DNA of 45,882 bases from Candidatus Gastranaerophilales bacterium. Its GTDB lineage: Bacteria; Cyanobacteriota; Vampirovibrionia; Gastranaerophilales; Gastranaerophilaceae. Location of the stretch: the NCBI GenBank assembly GCA_947631645.1, contig CANRMD010000011.1, positions 1-45,882 on the forward strand, in the 5' to 3' direction. The translations under genes and the position numbers were made by a program. The stretch's first letter is position 1. Each line of letters opens with the position of its first letter. Under the pieces are notes generated by a model. That model made no database searches, had not been told where the DNA came from, and worked only from the letters and a program-made list of their open reading frames with translations. Shown one piece after another: positions 32,571-41,071 of the stretch.

Positions 32571-35186
32571 TTATACCGATTGTTTTAATTGTTTTTCGAG
32601 CTCAGCTAAAGCGGTTCTAAGGTTTGTCTTATCTTTACCTGCACCTTGAGCAAAGTTAGGACGTCCTCCGCCTTTACCGCCCGTAGCTTGTGCTAAAGTA
32701 TTTACAATCTGACCTGCATTTATACCTTTTTTAATAAAGCTGTCCGAAACTTTAACGACAAAAGTTATTTTATCTTCATCAACAGAAGCAAGAATTACAA
32801 TACTTTCGCCAAGTTTAGCGGATAACATTTCACATCCCAGTTTAACAAGATTCGGCGGGAATGCTTCAATTTCTGATATAAACAGCTTTCCGCCATTAAT
32901 ATCCTGTGCTTTTGATATAAATGATTGAAATTTTGTCTTTGCCTGTTCTGCTTTTAAGTGTTCTATTTCCGTTTGCAAGTTTTTATTATCAACGGCAAGT
33001 TTCATAATTTTTTCGCCCAGTTCATCATAATGAACTTTAAATGATTGCGACATTTTATCAACTATTTCAGCCTTTCTGCCCAATATTTTTAAGGCAGCGT
33101 CACCGCAAACGGCTTCTATTCTTCTTGTCCCCGCAGCTACTGCTGATTCTGATAATATCTTAGTTAAACGAATTTGCCCCGTTGATTTTACGTGGGTGCC
33201 TCCGCAGAGTTCCGATGAAATTTCGCCCATTTTGACAACTCTAACATCTTCGTCGTATTTTTCGCCAAATAATGCCATAGCACCTGATTTTTTAGCCATT
33301 TCAATATTCATTATTGTTGTTGTTTGTGTTAAATCGTCGGATATCCATTTATTAACAATATCTTCGACTTCCTGTACTTCCTCTTTTGTCATAGCACGAG
33401 GGAATGTAAAGTCAAAACGGGTTCGGTTCTCTTCTACAAAAGACCCTGCTTGATGAACTTCCTCTCCAAGCACTTTTCTTAAAGCAGCTTGAATTAAGTG
33501 AGCATTGGAATGGTGAATAGTTATTTCTTTTCTTCTTTCCGTATCAATTGAAGCAGTTACCGTATCTCCGACTTTAGCTTCACCGTTAATCATTTGTACA
33601 CGGTGAACAAAGAGTTTATTAACCTTAAAGGTATTTAAAACTTCCGCTTTAAAGTCTTTGCCTTCTATAATACCGGTATCTCCGACTTGACCGCCCGATT
33701 CTGCATAAAAAGGTGTCTTATCAAGCATAATATCAATAAAGTCGCCTGCTTCAATTATTGCAATAATTTTAGCTTCCACCGTGTCTTTTTCATAGCCCAA
33801 AAACTCGGTTGAGCCGAATTTATTTTCCACATCAACATATACAAGGTCATCCGTAAGGCTTATCTTATGAGCAGCTGCTTTTGCTTTTTCTTTTTGCTTT
33901 TGCATTTCTGCCTTATAGCCATCAGTGTCAACAGTTACTCCTTTTTCGGCTGCTATTTCAACCGTCAATTCAAGCGGAAAGCCGAATGTATCATAAAGTT
34001 TAAACGCATTTTCTCCGTCTATAATTTTATTATTCTGCATTAAATCTTCTAAAAGCTTATAGCCTCTATCCAGAGTAATTTTAAATCTTTCTTCTTCCTG
34101 CTTTATTATTGATTTAATCTTATCCGCATTTTTTTCTAAATCGGGATATGTTTCTTTATACTGATTAATAACGGTGCCAACTATTTCATTTAAGAAAGGA
34201 AGTTCTAAGCCTAAAATTTTACCGTGCCTTAGTGCTCTTCTTAAAATCATTCTTAAAACGTAACTTCTGCCCTCATTACCGGGGGTAACTCCGTCATTAA
34301 TCATAAATGTTACGCATCTTGCATGGTCTGTTATTATTCTTAAAGAAATATCTGTCTTTTTATCCTGTTTATAAGGAACTTTTGCCATATCTGATACTTT
34401 TTGCAAGATTGGGTATAATAAATCGGTTTCAAAGGTTGATTCTTTCCCCTGAACAACCATAGCAATACGTTCTAACCCCATGCCTGTATCAACGTTTTTC
34501 TTATCAAGCGGAGAATAATTACCCTCTTCATCTTGGAATAATTCCGTAAATACGAGGTTCCAAATTTCAACCCATCTGTCGCATTCACAAGTTGCAATAG
34601 AGCAGTTATCGGAGCATTTTAAATGTTCACCTAAATCATAATGTATCTCGGTGCAAGGTCCGCAAGAACCCGTAGCCCCCGGGGGGCCCCAGAAATTATC
34701 TTTTTTACCTTTTCTTATAACTCTTTCTGGTGCAATTCCGACATCTTTAGTCCAAATTTCATATGCTTCATCATCTGATTCATATATTGTTATCCAGAGC
34801 CTATTCGGGTCAAGTTTCAAGTAATTCGTAACAAAATCCCACGCCCAAGGAATAACCTCTTTTTTATAATAATCGCCAAAAGCAAAGTTACCGAGCATTT
34901 CAAAAAACGTATGATGTCTTGGAGTTCTGCCGACATTTTCAATATCGGAATCTTTACCGCCGGCTCTTGCACATTTCTGGCATGAAACAGCTCTTGCTGG
35001 ATTAAACGGAGGTTTTTCCAAACCTAAATAATAAGGCAAGAATTGAAGCATCCCCGCCGTAGTTAATAACACGGTAGGATTATCAGGCACTAAACTTGAA
35101 CTTGCCACTTCCGTTGATTGATGTTTATCTCTAAAAAATTCTATAAAAGCTTTTCTTATCTCATTTCCCGTTAAAGGCTGTGTCAT
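32571..35186 (-). CDS. alaS: Alanine--tRNA ligase
   Basis: An 871-residue class II aminoacyl-tRNA synthetase. The N-terminal catalytic domain has FFRDKHQSTEVASSSLVP and FLPYYLG, the motif 2 region RTPRHHTFFEMLGNFAFGDYYK, and GMGLERIAMV (motif 3). The editing domain has HHSNAHLIQAALR (HxxxH) and ELCGGTHVKSTG (CxxxH, zinc). A C-Ala domain ends with GGGRPNFAQGAGKD. Domain order and length are normal. AAAGGA precedes the ATG. It is monocistronic, ending at the shared hairpin. Confidence 0.98.
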   Translation of the reverse strand: MTQPLTGNEIRKAFIEFFRDKHQSTEVASSSLVPDNPTVLLTTAGMLQFLPYYLGLEKPPFNPARAVSCQKCARAGGKDSDIENVGRTPRHHTFFEMLGNFAFGDYYKKEVIPWAWDFVTNYLKLDPNRLWITIYESDDEAYEIWTKDVGIAPERVIRKGKKDNFWGPPGATGSCGPCTEIHYDLGEHLKCSDNCSIATCECDRWVEIWNLVFTELFQDEEGNYSPLDKKNVDTGMGLERIAMVVQGKESTFETDLLYPILQKVSDMAKVPYKQDKKTDISLRIITDHARCVTFMINDGVTPGNEGRSYVLRMILRRALRHGKILGLELPFLNEIVGTVINQYKETYPDLEKNADKIKSIIKQEEERFKITLDRGYKLLEDLMQNNKIIDGENAFKLYDTFGFPLELTVEIAAEKGVTVDTDGYKAEMQKQKEKAKAAAHKISLTDDLVYVDVENKFGSTEFLGYEKDTVEAKIIAIIEAGDFIDIMLDKTPFYAESGGQVGDTGIIEGKDFKAEVLNTFKVNKLFVHRVQMINGEAKVGDTVTASIDTERRKEITIHHSNAHLIQAALRKVLGEEVHQAGSFVEENRTRFDFTFPRAMTKEEVQEVEDIVNKWISDDLTQTTTIMNIEMAKKSGAMALFGEKYDEDVRVVKMGEISSELCGGTHVKSTGQIRLTKILSESAVAAGTRRIEAVCGDAALKILGRKAEIVDKMSQSFKVHYDELGEKIMKLAVDNKNLQTEIEHLKAEQAKTKFQSFISKAQDINGGKLFISEIEAFPPNLVKLGCEMLSAKLGESIVILASVDEDKITFVVKVSDSFIKKGINAGQIVNTLAQATGGKGGGRPNFAQGAGKDKTNLRTALAELEKQLKQSV

Positions 35187-35230
35187 CTTATTTTCCTTTT
35201 AATTACTCTCTTTACTAAAATTTTACAACA

Positions 35231-35262
35231 AAAAAAATGCTTACAAAAGTAAGCATTTTTTT
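35231..35262. terminator. Intrinsic terminator between RHH gene and alaS
   Basis: A-run plus TGCTTAC (to 35244), loop AAAA (35245-35248), then GTAAGCA plus T-run (35249-35262). It would stop minus-strand transcription of the RHH gene before alaS. The flanking A and T tracts make it usable from either strand. Confidence 0.85.
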
Positions 35263-35306
35263 ATTTTCCCCAATCTTTTCCCTAGTCTGTAGTACGCTCT
35301 TTAAAT

Positions 35307-35495
35307 CTAATCTAACAATGCTTCTAATATACTTGCATTTTTAACTGCTAAAGCATTTTCTTTAACTCTTTGTTTGTGAATGTATGTTCTAAGTGCTTCA
35401 CGGATAAGTTCGCTTCTTGTACGATTTTCACCTTCAGCTACTTCATCAATACGTGATAAAAATTCTTCGGGCATAGAAATTAAAACTCGTGCCAT
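35307..35495 (-). CDS. Ribbon-helix-helix (CopG-type) DNA-binding protein
   Basis: A 62-residue RHH protein. MARVLISMPEEFLSRIDEVA is the DNA-contacting strand and first helix, and RTRSELIREALRTYI the second helix. Such dimers bind operators as repressors or act as antitoxins. No toxin gene is adjacent (neighbours are alaS and a secreted protein), so a free-standing regulator is more likely. AGAGGA lies before the ATG, and a strong terminator follows the gene. Its target could be its own promoter; none is evident. Confidence 0.85.
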   Translation of the reverse strand: MARVLISMPEEFLSRIDEVAEGENRTRSELIREALRTYIHKQRVKENALAVKNASILEALLD

Positions 35496-35633
35496 AATTA
35501 TATTCCTCTTTTTTGTATTTATCCCTTGTACTTATATAAAAACAGAAAAGAAATAAAAATTGCATAAAGTATATATACTAAATATGAAAACCCTTAAAAA
35601 TAAAAGAGTTTCTTGTGTTACAAAAATTAACAA

Positions 35634-36341
35634 TTATAAATTTTCATCCTCAAACCCAGGGGAACGTGTCGGAAGTTTTTTATAACCCGGGTTTGTATAT
35701 ACTGCTTTTTTTATGTATTTATCAGTGTAATCACCTTTTACAAAAAGCTTCTTTAGCATGTTTTCTCTTACAACAAGGCTTGATGCACTGTTTTCGACTG
35801 AAGGATTTTTTTCCGATAACTTCATCCAAACAGCGGCTTCAAGAGTCCAAGCGTATGTTTCTTCATTTAATGATGCAAATTTATCCTGATGTATGGCTTC
35901 ATGCGATAATAAGGCTGCAATTGCTTCCGGAGGGGCATTCCTGTGCTTTTCATTTATATAAATATATAAAGTTCCTTTCTTCTCCCAGCCTAAGGCATCA
36001 AATGATGCATATTCGGGGTTTATTTCGGATATATTTTTAAATTCTATTTTGAACGGTTTATCGGTTAGGTTATTTCCCATTAAAGCATTGTATGAGTATT
36101 TTGCAATGTTTAAATTTTTCATTAACTCCATTGCTTGCATTACCGCACCATCTTTTGTTACTTTTTTGTATACTTTTGCATAATTGTCCGTATCAAATTC
36201 CGGTTTATTAACACTCATTCCACCTTGTTCTTGTACTGCTTCAAGTTTTGATGTATCAAGTCCTAAATTTTCTTGTGCACACACATTTGATTGCATTATT
36301 GCTAAACCTAATATGACTAACAGTATTCTCTCTTTCTTCAT
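35634..36341 (-). CDS. Secreted protein with HExxH motif, putative zinc metallopeptidase
   Basis: A 235-residue protein with a Sec signal peptide (MKKERILLVILGLAIMQSNVCA, cleaved near Ala22). A zinc-site candidate is HEAIH (147-151, LLSHEAIHQDKF), followed nine residues later by NEETYAW, whose Glu160 or Glu161 could be the third ligand as in gluzincins. IEFKNISEINPEYASFDALGW and TLYIYINEKHRNAPPEAIAALL flank it. Periplasmic peptidase activity is a fair guess, and its target is unknown. AAAGGA precedes the ATG. It is monocistronic. Confidence 0.75.
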   Translation of the reverse strand: MKKERILLVILGLAIMQSNVCAQENLGLDTSKLEAVQEQGGMSVNKPEFDTDNYAKVYKKVTKDGAVMQAMELMKNLNIAKYSYNALMGNNLTDKPFKIEFKNISEINPEYASFDALGWEKKGTLYIYINEKHRNAPPEAIAALLSHEAIHQDKFASLNEETYAWTLEAAVWMKLSEKNPSVENSASSLVVRENMLKKLFVKGDYTDKYIKKAVYTNPGYKKLPTRSPGFEDENL

Positions 36342-36611
36342 ATTCCTTTTTCCCGATTTCCTATCTACCTAATTATGAACTATTTAATTTTTAAGGACAA
36401 ATTTTTTTTAATCAATTTTATAAAATAAATTTTAAAACACGATTAATTAAAGGGTTTGAGCTAATTTGTAAATTTAAGTTAAGTATAATTATACATAAAA
36501 CTAAACATAAAAAATTTATATATTTGAAATCATGCCCGATTTAGTATATTCTTTTCATGTAAATTAGGGTGATTTTATAATTAATCTTGTGAGAGAAGAA
36601 AAGAGAATAAT

Positions 36612-37682
36612 ATGGAACAATGTCTCGATGATAATATGTATATGGTAGATTTGGGTGAAGTAAACAGTGCAGCTGAAGTAATTTTTGAATTGAGCAATAT
36701 TTTAGATAATGATGAAGTTAAAAATAAAAGAATTCATCTTAGGTTAGGTGATGTAACTCTTAATCAGGCACAACTTTTAAGTATTAAATCATTAATAAAC
36801 GGTGTAGATTCAACTCTTTCTACTATTGATACAAAGTCATCGGATACTGAAAAAGTCGCATTGTCTTTAGGTATAATAGTTTCTAATGAATCTGAGGAAA
36901 ATAACACAGAGATTAAACCTCAAACTACATATACGCCGCAAGAAGAATATAAAGAAGAACAGAATTCTGAAGAAGCTTATAAAATAGTTGAAGAATCTGA
37001 TATCTCGGTAACTGAAGAACAAGAACCCGTTGAAGAACAAGAAATTATTCAGGAAAATGTATCTTCTCAAACTTCTCAAGAAATTGTTGAAGACACATTG
37101 CAAGAGGAAGTTAAAGAAGAAATAAGCCCTGAAGCAACTATAGAACAGCCCCAAAATTCCGAACAAAAAAATGATGTAAAAGATGAACTTGAAGTTATAT
37201 TTGGTTCAACTCCCGTTCAAACAAGTATTTTTGATACGGAATTGCCTAAAGAGGTTTATGAAACAAAAAATGAGCTGGAAGATATTGTTGTTCCCGAAGA
37301 AGAATATACTAAGGAAGATTTGGAAATTGAATCATTCCCGACAAAATATATAAAACAAACGATACGCTCAGGGCAGGTAATAAGTTACGAAGGTAACATA
37401 ATAATTATAGGTGATTGCCATCCTGGATGCGAAATTAAAGCATTCGGAGACATTACTGTTTGGGGTATACTTGGCGGAATAGCACATGCCGGTGCAGCAG
37501 GTAATCAAAAAGCAAGAGTCAGAGCACTAAAAATGAATGCAATCCAATTAAGAATAGCTGATTGTTATTCAAGACGACCGGATTCTTTAAATACAGTCTA
37601 TGTTGAAAAAACGAACTCTTTTACACCGGAAGAAGCAAGAATAATTAATAATGAAATAGTAGTATTTAAGATAAACGATTAA
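36612..37682 (+). CDS. minC: Septum site-determining protein MinC with long acidic linker
   Basis: A 356-residue FtsZ-assembly inhibitor. The N-terminal domain (1-95) is divergent. The middle (about 95-250) is a Glu-rich, probably disordered linker (EEQEPVEEQEIIQ and similar). The C-terminal beta-helix domain is clear: KQTIRSGQVISYEGNIIIIGD, CHPGCEIKAFGDITVWGILGGIAHAGA, and ARVRALKMNAIQLRIAD, the MinD-binding face. E. coli MinC is about 231 residues, so the linker accounts for the excess. GAGAGAAGAAAAGAG lies before the ATG. It heads the order minC-minD-minE. Confidence 0.9.
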   Translation: MEQCLDDNMYMVDLGEVNSAAEVIFELSNILDNDEVKNKRIHLRLGDVTLNQAQLLSIKSLINGVDSTLSTIDTKSSDTEKVALSLGIIVSNESEENNTEIKPQTTYTPQEEYKEEQNSEEAYKIVEESDISVTEEQEPVEEQEIIQENVSSQTSQEIVEDTLQEEVKEEISPEATIEQPQNSEQKNDVKDELEVIFGSTPVQTSIFDTELPKEVYETKNELEDIVVPEEEYTKEDLEIESFPTKYIKQTIRSGQVISYEGNIIIIGDCHPGCEIKAFGDITVWGILGGIAHAGAAGNQKARVRALKMNAIQLRIADCYSRRPDSLNTVYVEKTNSFTPEEARIINNEIVVFKIND

Positions 37683-37694
37683 GGAGCGGATTAG

Positions 37695-38516
37695 ATGGCA
37701 GGGAGAGTAATAGTTATAACTTCCGGAAAAGGCGGGGTCGGTAAAACAACAACCAGTGCCAATATCGGAACAGCACTTGCTAAAAACGGACACAGTGTTG
37801 TCCTTGTTGATACGGATATAGGTCTTAGAAATTTAGATCTTCTGTTGGGATTAGAAAACAGAATTGTTTATACACTTGTTGATGTTGTTGAAGAAAGATG
37901 CAAACTCAAACAGGCACTTGTTAAAGATAAGAAAAACCCGAATTTGTGCTTGCTTGCTGCGGCTCAAACTCGAGATAAATCTTCTGTAAGTGCTGAACAG
38001 CTTAAAAAAATAACGGATAAACTTAAAAAGGATTATGACTATATTTTGGTAGATTGTCCTGCGGGCATTGAACAAGGTTTTCAAACCGCAATTGCGGGAG
38101 CTTCTGAAGCAATTGTTGTTACAACTCCGGAGATGTCAGCAGTTCGTGATGCGGATAGAATTATAGGGCTTTTAGAAGCGGCCGAAGGTATTGAAAGTTA
38201 TAAACTTTTAATCAACCGTGTAAGACCCAATATGATTAAATCTAATGATATGATGAGTGTTGAAGATGTCGAAAATATCCTCTCTTGCAATAAGATTGGT
38301 ATTATCCCCGAAGATACAGGGATTATTACTTCAACAAACCGTGGTGAACCTATCGTTAATAACGAAAAATCACTTGCAGGAAAAGCATACATAAATGTAG
38401 CAAGAAGAATTAACGGAGAGGATGTTCCTTTCTTGGATTTGGATGAACCTAAAAATCTTGTAGGAAAACTTAAAAAATTTCTTTCAGGATTTTCTAAACA
38501 AGGAAAGGAGCAATAA
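37695..38516 (+). CDS. minD: Septum site-determining ATPase MinD
   Basis: A 273-residue deviant Walker-A ATPase. The P-loop is SGKGGVGKTTTSANIG (Lys12 signature, Lys17, Thr18), with DTDIGLRNLDLLLGLENR and YILVDCPAGIEQGFQ (switch II). The C-terminal amphipathic helix GKLKKFLSGFSKQGKEQ (about 256-273) anchors it to the membrane. It recruits MinC and is driven off by MinE, setting the pole-to-pole pattern that places the Z ring. It lies 12 bases after minC and abuts minE with no gap. AAGGAG before minC's end serves as Shine-Dalgarno. Confidence 0.97.
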   Translation: MAGRVIVITSGKGGVGKTTTSANIGTALAKNGHSVVLVDTDIGLRNLDLLLGLENRIVYTLVDVVEERCKLKQALVKDKKNPNLCLLAAAQTRDKSSVSAEQLKKITDKLKKDYDYILVDCPAGIEQGFQTAIAGASEAIVVTTPEMSAVRDADRIIGLLEAAEGIESYKLLINRVRPNMIKSNDMMSVEDVENILSCNKIGIIPEDTGIITSTNRGEPIVNNEKSLAGKAYINVARRINGEDVPFLDLDEPKNLVGKLKKFLSGFSKQGKEQ

Positions 38517-39041
38517 ATGAAAACACTTTTTTCCGATATTTATAATAAAATAAGAGAACTTTTTCAAATAGAAAAACCTGAAAATACAAGTGAAACCGCT
38601 ACTAACAGGCTTCAAGTTATATTGATGCACGATAGAACAAAACTTGATCCTCTAATCATGAATAAAATGCGGGAAGAACTTATTGATGTATTCTCAAAAT
38701 ATGTTGTTATTGATAAAGAAGAACTTGAAATAGGACTTAAAAATGAAGGTGATGCGGTTGCATTGATGTTAAATATTCCTATTGTAAGGGCTAAAACAGA
38801 GGAAGAACTTCAAGAAATAAGAAAAAAACTTCAAGAAGATGAAGAAAAAGTTTCAGATGAAGACGAAACTGCTGATTCTGATGAAGAAAATGAAGAAACT
38901 GACGAGGATGAAGTTGAATCGGATGAAACAGACGCTGAAGAAGAGTCAGAAATTGTTGAAGAAGAAGAAATTTCCGAAGCCGAAGAAAATTCTGAAGATG
39001 ATGAAAACTCTGAAGATAAAAAAGAAAAATCAGAAAAATAA
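38517..39041 (+). CDS. minE: MinE topological specificity factor with acidic tail
   Basis: A 174-residue protein. Residues 1-100 match MinE: an amphipathic N-terminus (MKTLFSDIYNKIRELF), the MinD-contact strand ATNRLQVILMHDR (28-40), and the dimer domain ELIDVFSKYVVIDKEELEIGL. From about 105 to 174 comes an almost purely acidic Glu/Asp/Ser tail, absent from ordinary MinE (about 88 residues in E. coli). AAAGGAG precedes the ATG. It directly follows minD and ends at a hairpin. A Lys-rich ORF in another frame over the tail is a shadow. Confidence 0.92.
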   Translation: MKTLFSDIYNKIRELFQIEKPENTSETATNRLQVILMHDRTKLDPLIMNKMREELIDVFSKYVVIDKEELEIGLKNEGDAVALMLNIPIVRAKTEEELQEIRKKLQEDEEKVSDEDETADSDEENEETDEDEVESDETDAEEESEIVEEEEISEAEENSEDDENSEDKKEKSEK

Positions 39042-39060
39042 TAAAATTATAAATATTTTA

Positions 39061-39084
39061 AAGAGGGCAAAAGCCCTCTTTTTA
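39061..39084. terminator. Terminator after minE, shared with a convergent small gene
   Basis: AAGAGGGC (39061-39068), loop AAAA, GCCCTCTT (39073-39080) followed by T's on the plus strand. It serves minE, and on the reverse strand could serve the 39-residue membrane protein gene. Confidence 0.88.
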
Positions 39085-39201
39085 TTTGTCCGTTTGTGTT
39101 ATTTCCATATTTCTGTTGCTTGAATTTACCATATAAATATCACCGACTACTGCGGTTATTACTAAAATTGCAACAAAAATGTACCATATTATTTTTTTCA
39201 T
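39082..39201 (-). CDS. Very small single-pass membrane protein (39 residues)
   Basis: An ATG at 39201 preceded by AAGGA (about eight bases upstream) opens a 39-codon frame: MKKIIWYIFVAILVITAVVG, then DIYMVNSSNRNMEITQTDK and a TAA. The first part is a transmembrane helix (or signal anchor) at residues 4-20, with a short polar tail. It stops right at the minE terminator. It is too short for standard gene callers. A good ribosome-binding site and a coherent hydrophobic helix support it, but coding is not proven. Confidence 0.55.
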   Translation of the reverse strand: MKKIIWYIFVAILVITAVVGDIYMVNSSNRNMEITQTDK

Positions 39202-39308
39202 ACTTTAATCCTTAAATCTATTTTATATTATTTAAAAAAAAAGTAAAATACTCTATTATTCTCTTTTAGACTACATACAATTTAATCCGATTATTTAACA
39301 ATAAATGT

Positions 39309-39530
39309 ATGGATATTGATAATGTAAAATTGCAAAAATTTGGCAAGAATATTGCTAAATTTAGAAAAGAAAAACACTTGACTCAGAATAAACTGGCAGA
39401 TATGTTAGATGTTTCAAGAGAACATTTGGCAAAGATAGAAACTGCAAAAAGAGGAATTAGCATAAATCTTCTTTTTAAGTTGAGTGATGTTTTGAATGTT
39501 CCTGAAAAAAATTTTTTTGAATTTAAATAG
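39309..39530 (+). CDS. Small XRE-type helix-turn-helix regulator
   Basis: A 73-residue protein that is one Cro/C1-type HTH: FGKNIAKFRKEKHLTQNKLADMLDVSREHLAKIETAKRG then ISINLLFKLSDVLNVPEKNFFEF. It lacks a Shine-Dalgarno; an out-of-frame ATG lies four bases before the start. It sits 87 bases upstream of the tRNA, on the chromosomal side of the integrated element, so it probably belongs to the host, yet its nearness to the integration site leaves that open. No target is known. Confidence 0.78.
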   Translation: MDIDNVKLQKFGKNIAKFRKEKHLTQNKLADMLDVSREHLAKIETAKRGISINLLFKLSDVLNVPEKNFFEFK

Positions 39531-39617
39531 TAATAAAACAACAGGGTTGATTTTTAGTTTTTAGCGTTTAATAATTTAAGAGTGAAGCATATTTGCTTTA
39601 TCACGAAAATTTAATAT

Positions 39618-39694
<77 letters not shown>

Positions 39695-39702
39695 ATTAAT
39701 AT

Positions 39703-39738
39703 AAGAGAGTTTCAGCGATTTTGAAACTCTCTTTTTTA
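39703..39738 (+). terminator. Intrinsic terminator after tRNA-fMet
   Basis: AAGAGAGTTTC (39703-39713) pairs with GAAACTCTCTT (39723-39733) around a nine-base loop, followed by a T-run. If the tRNA 3' end is the attachment core, this hairpin lies just inside the element or was duplicated with it. Confidence 0.88.
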
Positions 39739-39810
39739 GTAGTAAAATAGGGCAATAATTCAACTATAATTCAACAATTTTAAATTTTTGATATAAATTT
39801 GATAAATAAT

Positions 39811-41061
39811 CTATGCTTGTTTTTGATTTAATAAAATGTTTTCTAAAGTATTTGAAGCACTTTCATCAGCTTTTTTCATTAAATGACTATATATGTCTGC
39901 GGTAGTGCTTGTTTTTGCGTGTCCTAATCGTTTACTAACGGTTGTTATATCGACACCGTTTAATATAAGCATACTTGCTTGCGTGTGTCTGAATGCGTGA
40001 GGATTTATATGCGGTAATAATTTAATTTGTTGAGATTTGAGCTTGTACTTATTTTCTTTTTCTATAATCTGATTATATTTTTTAGTAAATTTATAGCAAT
40101 AATCCGTCAAAGTGTCAGGGTGCATTGGTTTTCCATTTTCTTGAACAAAAACAAAATTTGTATCATGCCAGTATGAGCCTAATGCAAGTCTTTTGGTGTT
40201 ATATTCTTTTCTATATGCTTTTAAAATATTCATTACTTGAATAGGTACGCTTATGGTTCTTTTTGATTGTTCAGTTTTAGGTGTATCTTCATATATTCCT
40301 CTTTCTTTGGAATATAACAAATTAGTATCAATAGTAATGAGATTGTTTTTAAAATCAATTTTATCCCACTTTAAACCCATAATTTCACCTCTTCGAAAAC
40401 CTGTAAAAATAAGCAGATTTACAAATGCTTGTTGTTTTAACGGTTCATTAGCCAGATAAAATAATATATTTTCAACATCTTCTATTTGGAGATAATTTGC
40501 TTCTTTTTTCTCTACTTTTGGCGGTGTTGCCTTAGCTGCTGCATTATAAGGTATTAATAATTCTTTTTCCGCTTGGGCTAAAATAGTTCTAATAACTCTA
40601 TGATGTTCAAGTATTGTTTTATTGCTTAGTGTTTTACCTGTATTCTTATTTAAGCCTTCTTTTGCAAGTTGTTCATATAAAGCATTCAAGTGTTGCGGTT
40701 TTAGTTCTGATAACTTGAAATGACCGATTGCAGGGATAATTCTTTTTAATAATTCCTTATATCTTATTATGGTTCTATGTTTAACTCCTGTTCTTTCTTT
40801 CAGGCTAATAACATAGTTTGAATATCTTTCAAAAGTTTGTTTATTATCTGCAATTAAACCTTTTTTGCATTGTTCTTCAAACAAAACTACCGCTTTTTTA
40901 AGTTCTGTTTGTATTTTTCTTTCACTCCAATTTGGCTCAACTTTAAAAGTCATTGCATAAGGTTTTAACTGTTTGCCGTTTGCATCTCGACCTTTGTGAA
41001 CTCTTATGGAGTATGAAATAATCTTACCTTCTTTATTTTTTCTTTCTTGAATGTTCGCCAT
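39811..41061 (-). CDS. int: Tyrosine recombinase/integrase of a mobile element
   Basis: A 416-residue phage/ICE-type integrase. The N-terminal arm-type binding domain (about 1-65) is followed by the SAM-like core-binding domain (about 73-172) and the catalytic domain (about 188-400). Catalytic residues seen are Arg224 (FTGFRRGEIMGL), Lys near 262-268, His355 and Arg358 (HAFRHTQAS), His381 (LGHAKTSTT) and Tyr391 (DIYSHLM). AGAGG precedes the ATG. It lies about 115 bases from the tRNA-fMet end, facing it, as is usual for tRNA-targeting integrases. It follows the repressor on the same strand by ten bases. Confidence 0.96.
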   Translation of the reverse strand: MANIQERKNKEGKIISYSIRVHKGRDANGKQLKPYAMTFKVEPNWSERKIQTELKKAVVLFEEQCKKGLIADNKQTFERYSNYVISLKERTGVKHRTIIRYKELLKRIIPAIGHFKLSELKPQHLNALYEQLAKEGLNKNTGKTLSNKTILEHHRVIRTILAQAEKELLIPYNAAAKATPPKVEKKEANYLQIEDVENILFYLANEPLKQQAFVNLLIFTGFRRGEIMGLKWDKIDFKNNLITIDTNLLYSKERGIYEDTPKTEQSKRTISVPIQVMNILKAYRKEYNTKRLALGSYWHDTNFVFVQENGKPMHPDTLTDYCYKFTKKYNQIIEKENKYKLKSQQIKLLPHINPHAFRHTQASMLILNGVDITTVSKRLGHAKTSTTADIYSHLMKKADESASNTLENILLNQKQA

Positions 41062-41071
41062 ATTATACCTC

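Noticed and set aside
35307-35495. RHH protein as antitoxin of a toxin-antitoxin pair
   Set aside because: No small partner gene lies beside it; its own terminator and promoter suggest a lone regulator.
38839-39123. Lys-rich 94-residue ORF over the minE tail
   Set aside because: It is the shifted reading of GAA/GAT-rich acidic codons and crosses the terminator.
39584-39607. Hairpin-like GTGAAGCA...TGCTTTATCAC upstream of tRNA-fMet as terminator
   Set aside because: The stem is bulged and no T-run follows; it is too weak to call.
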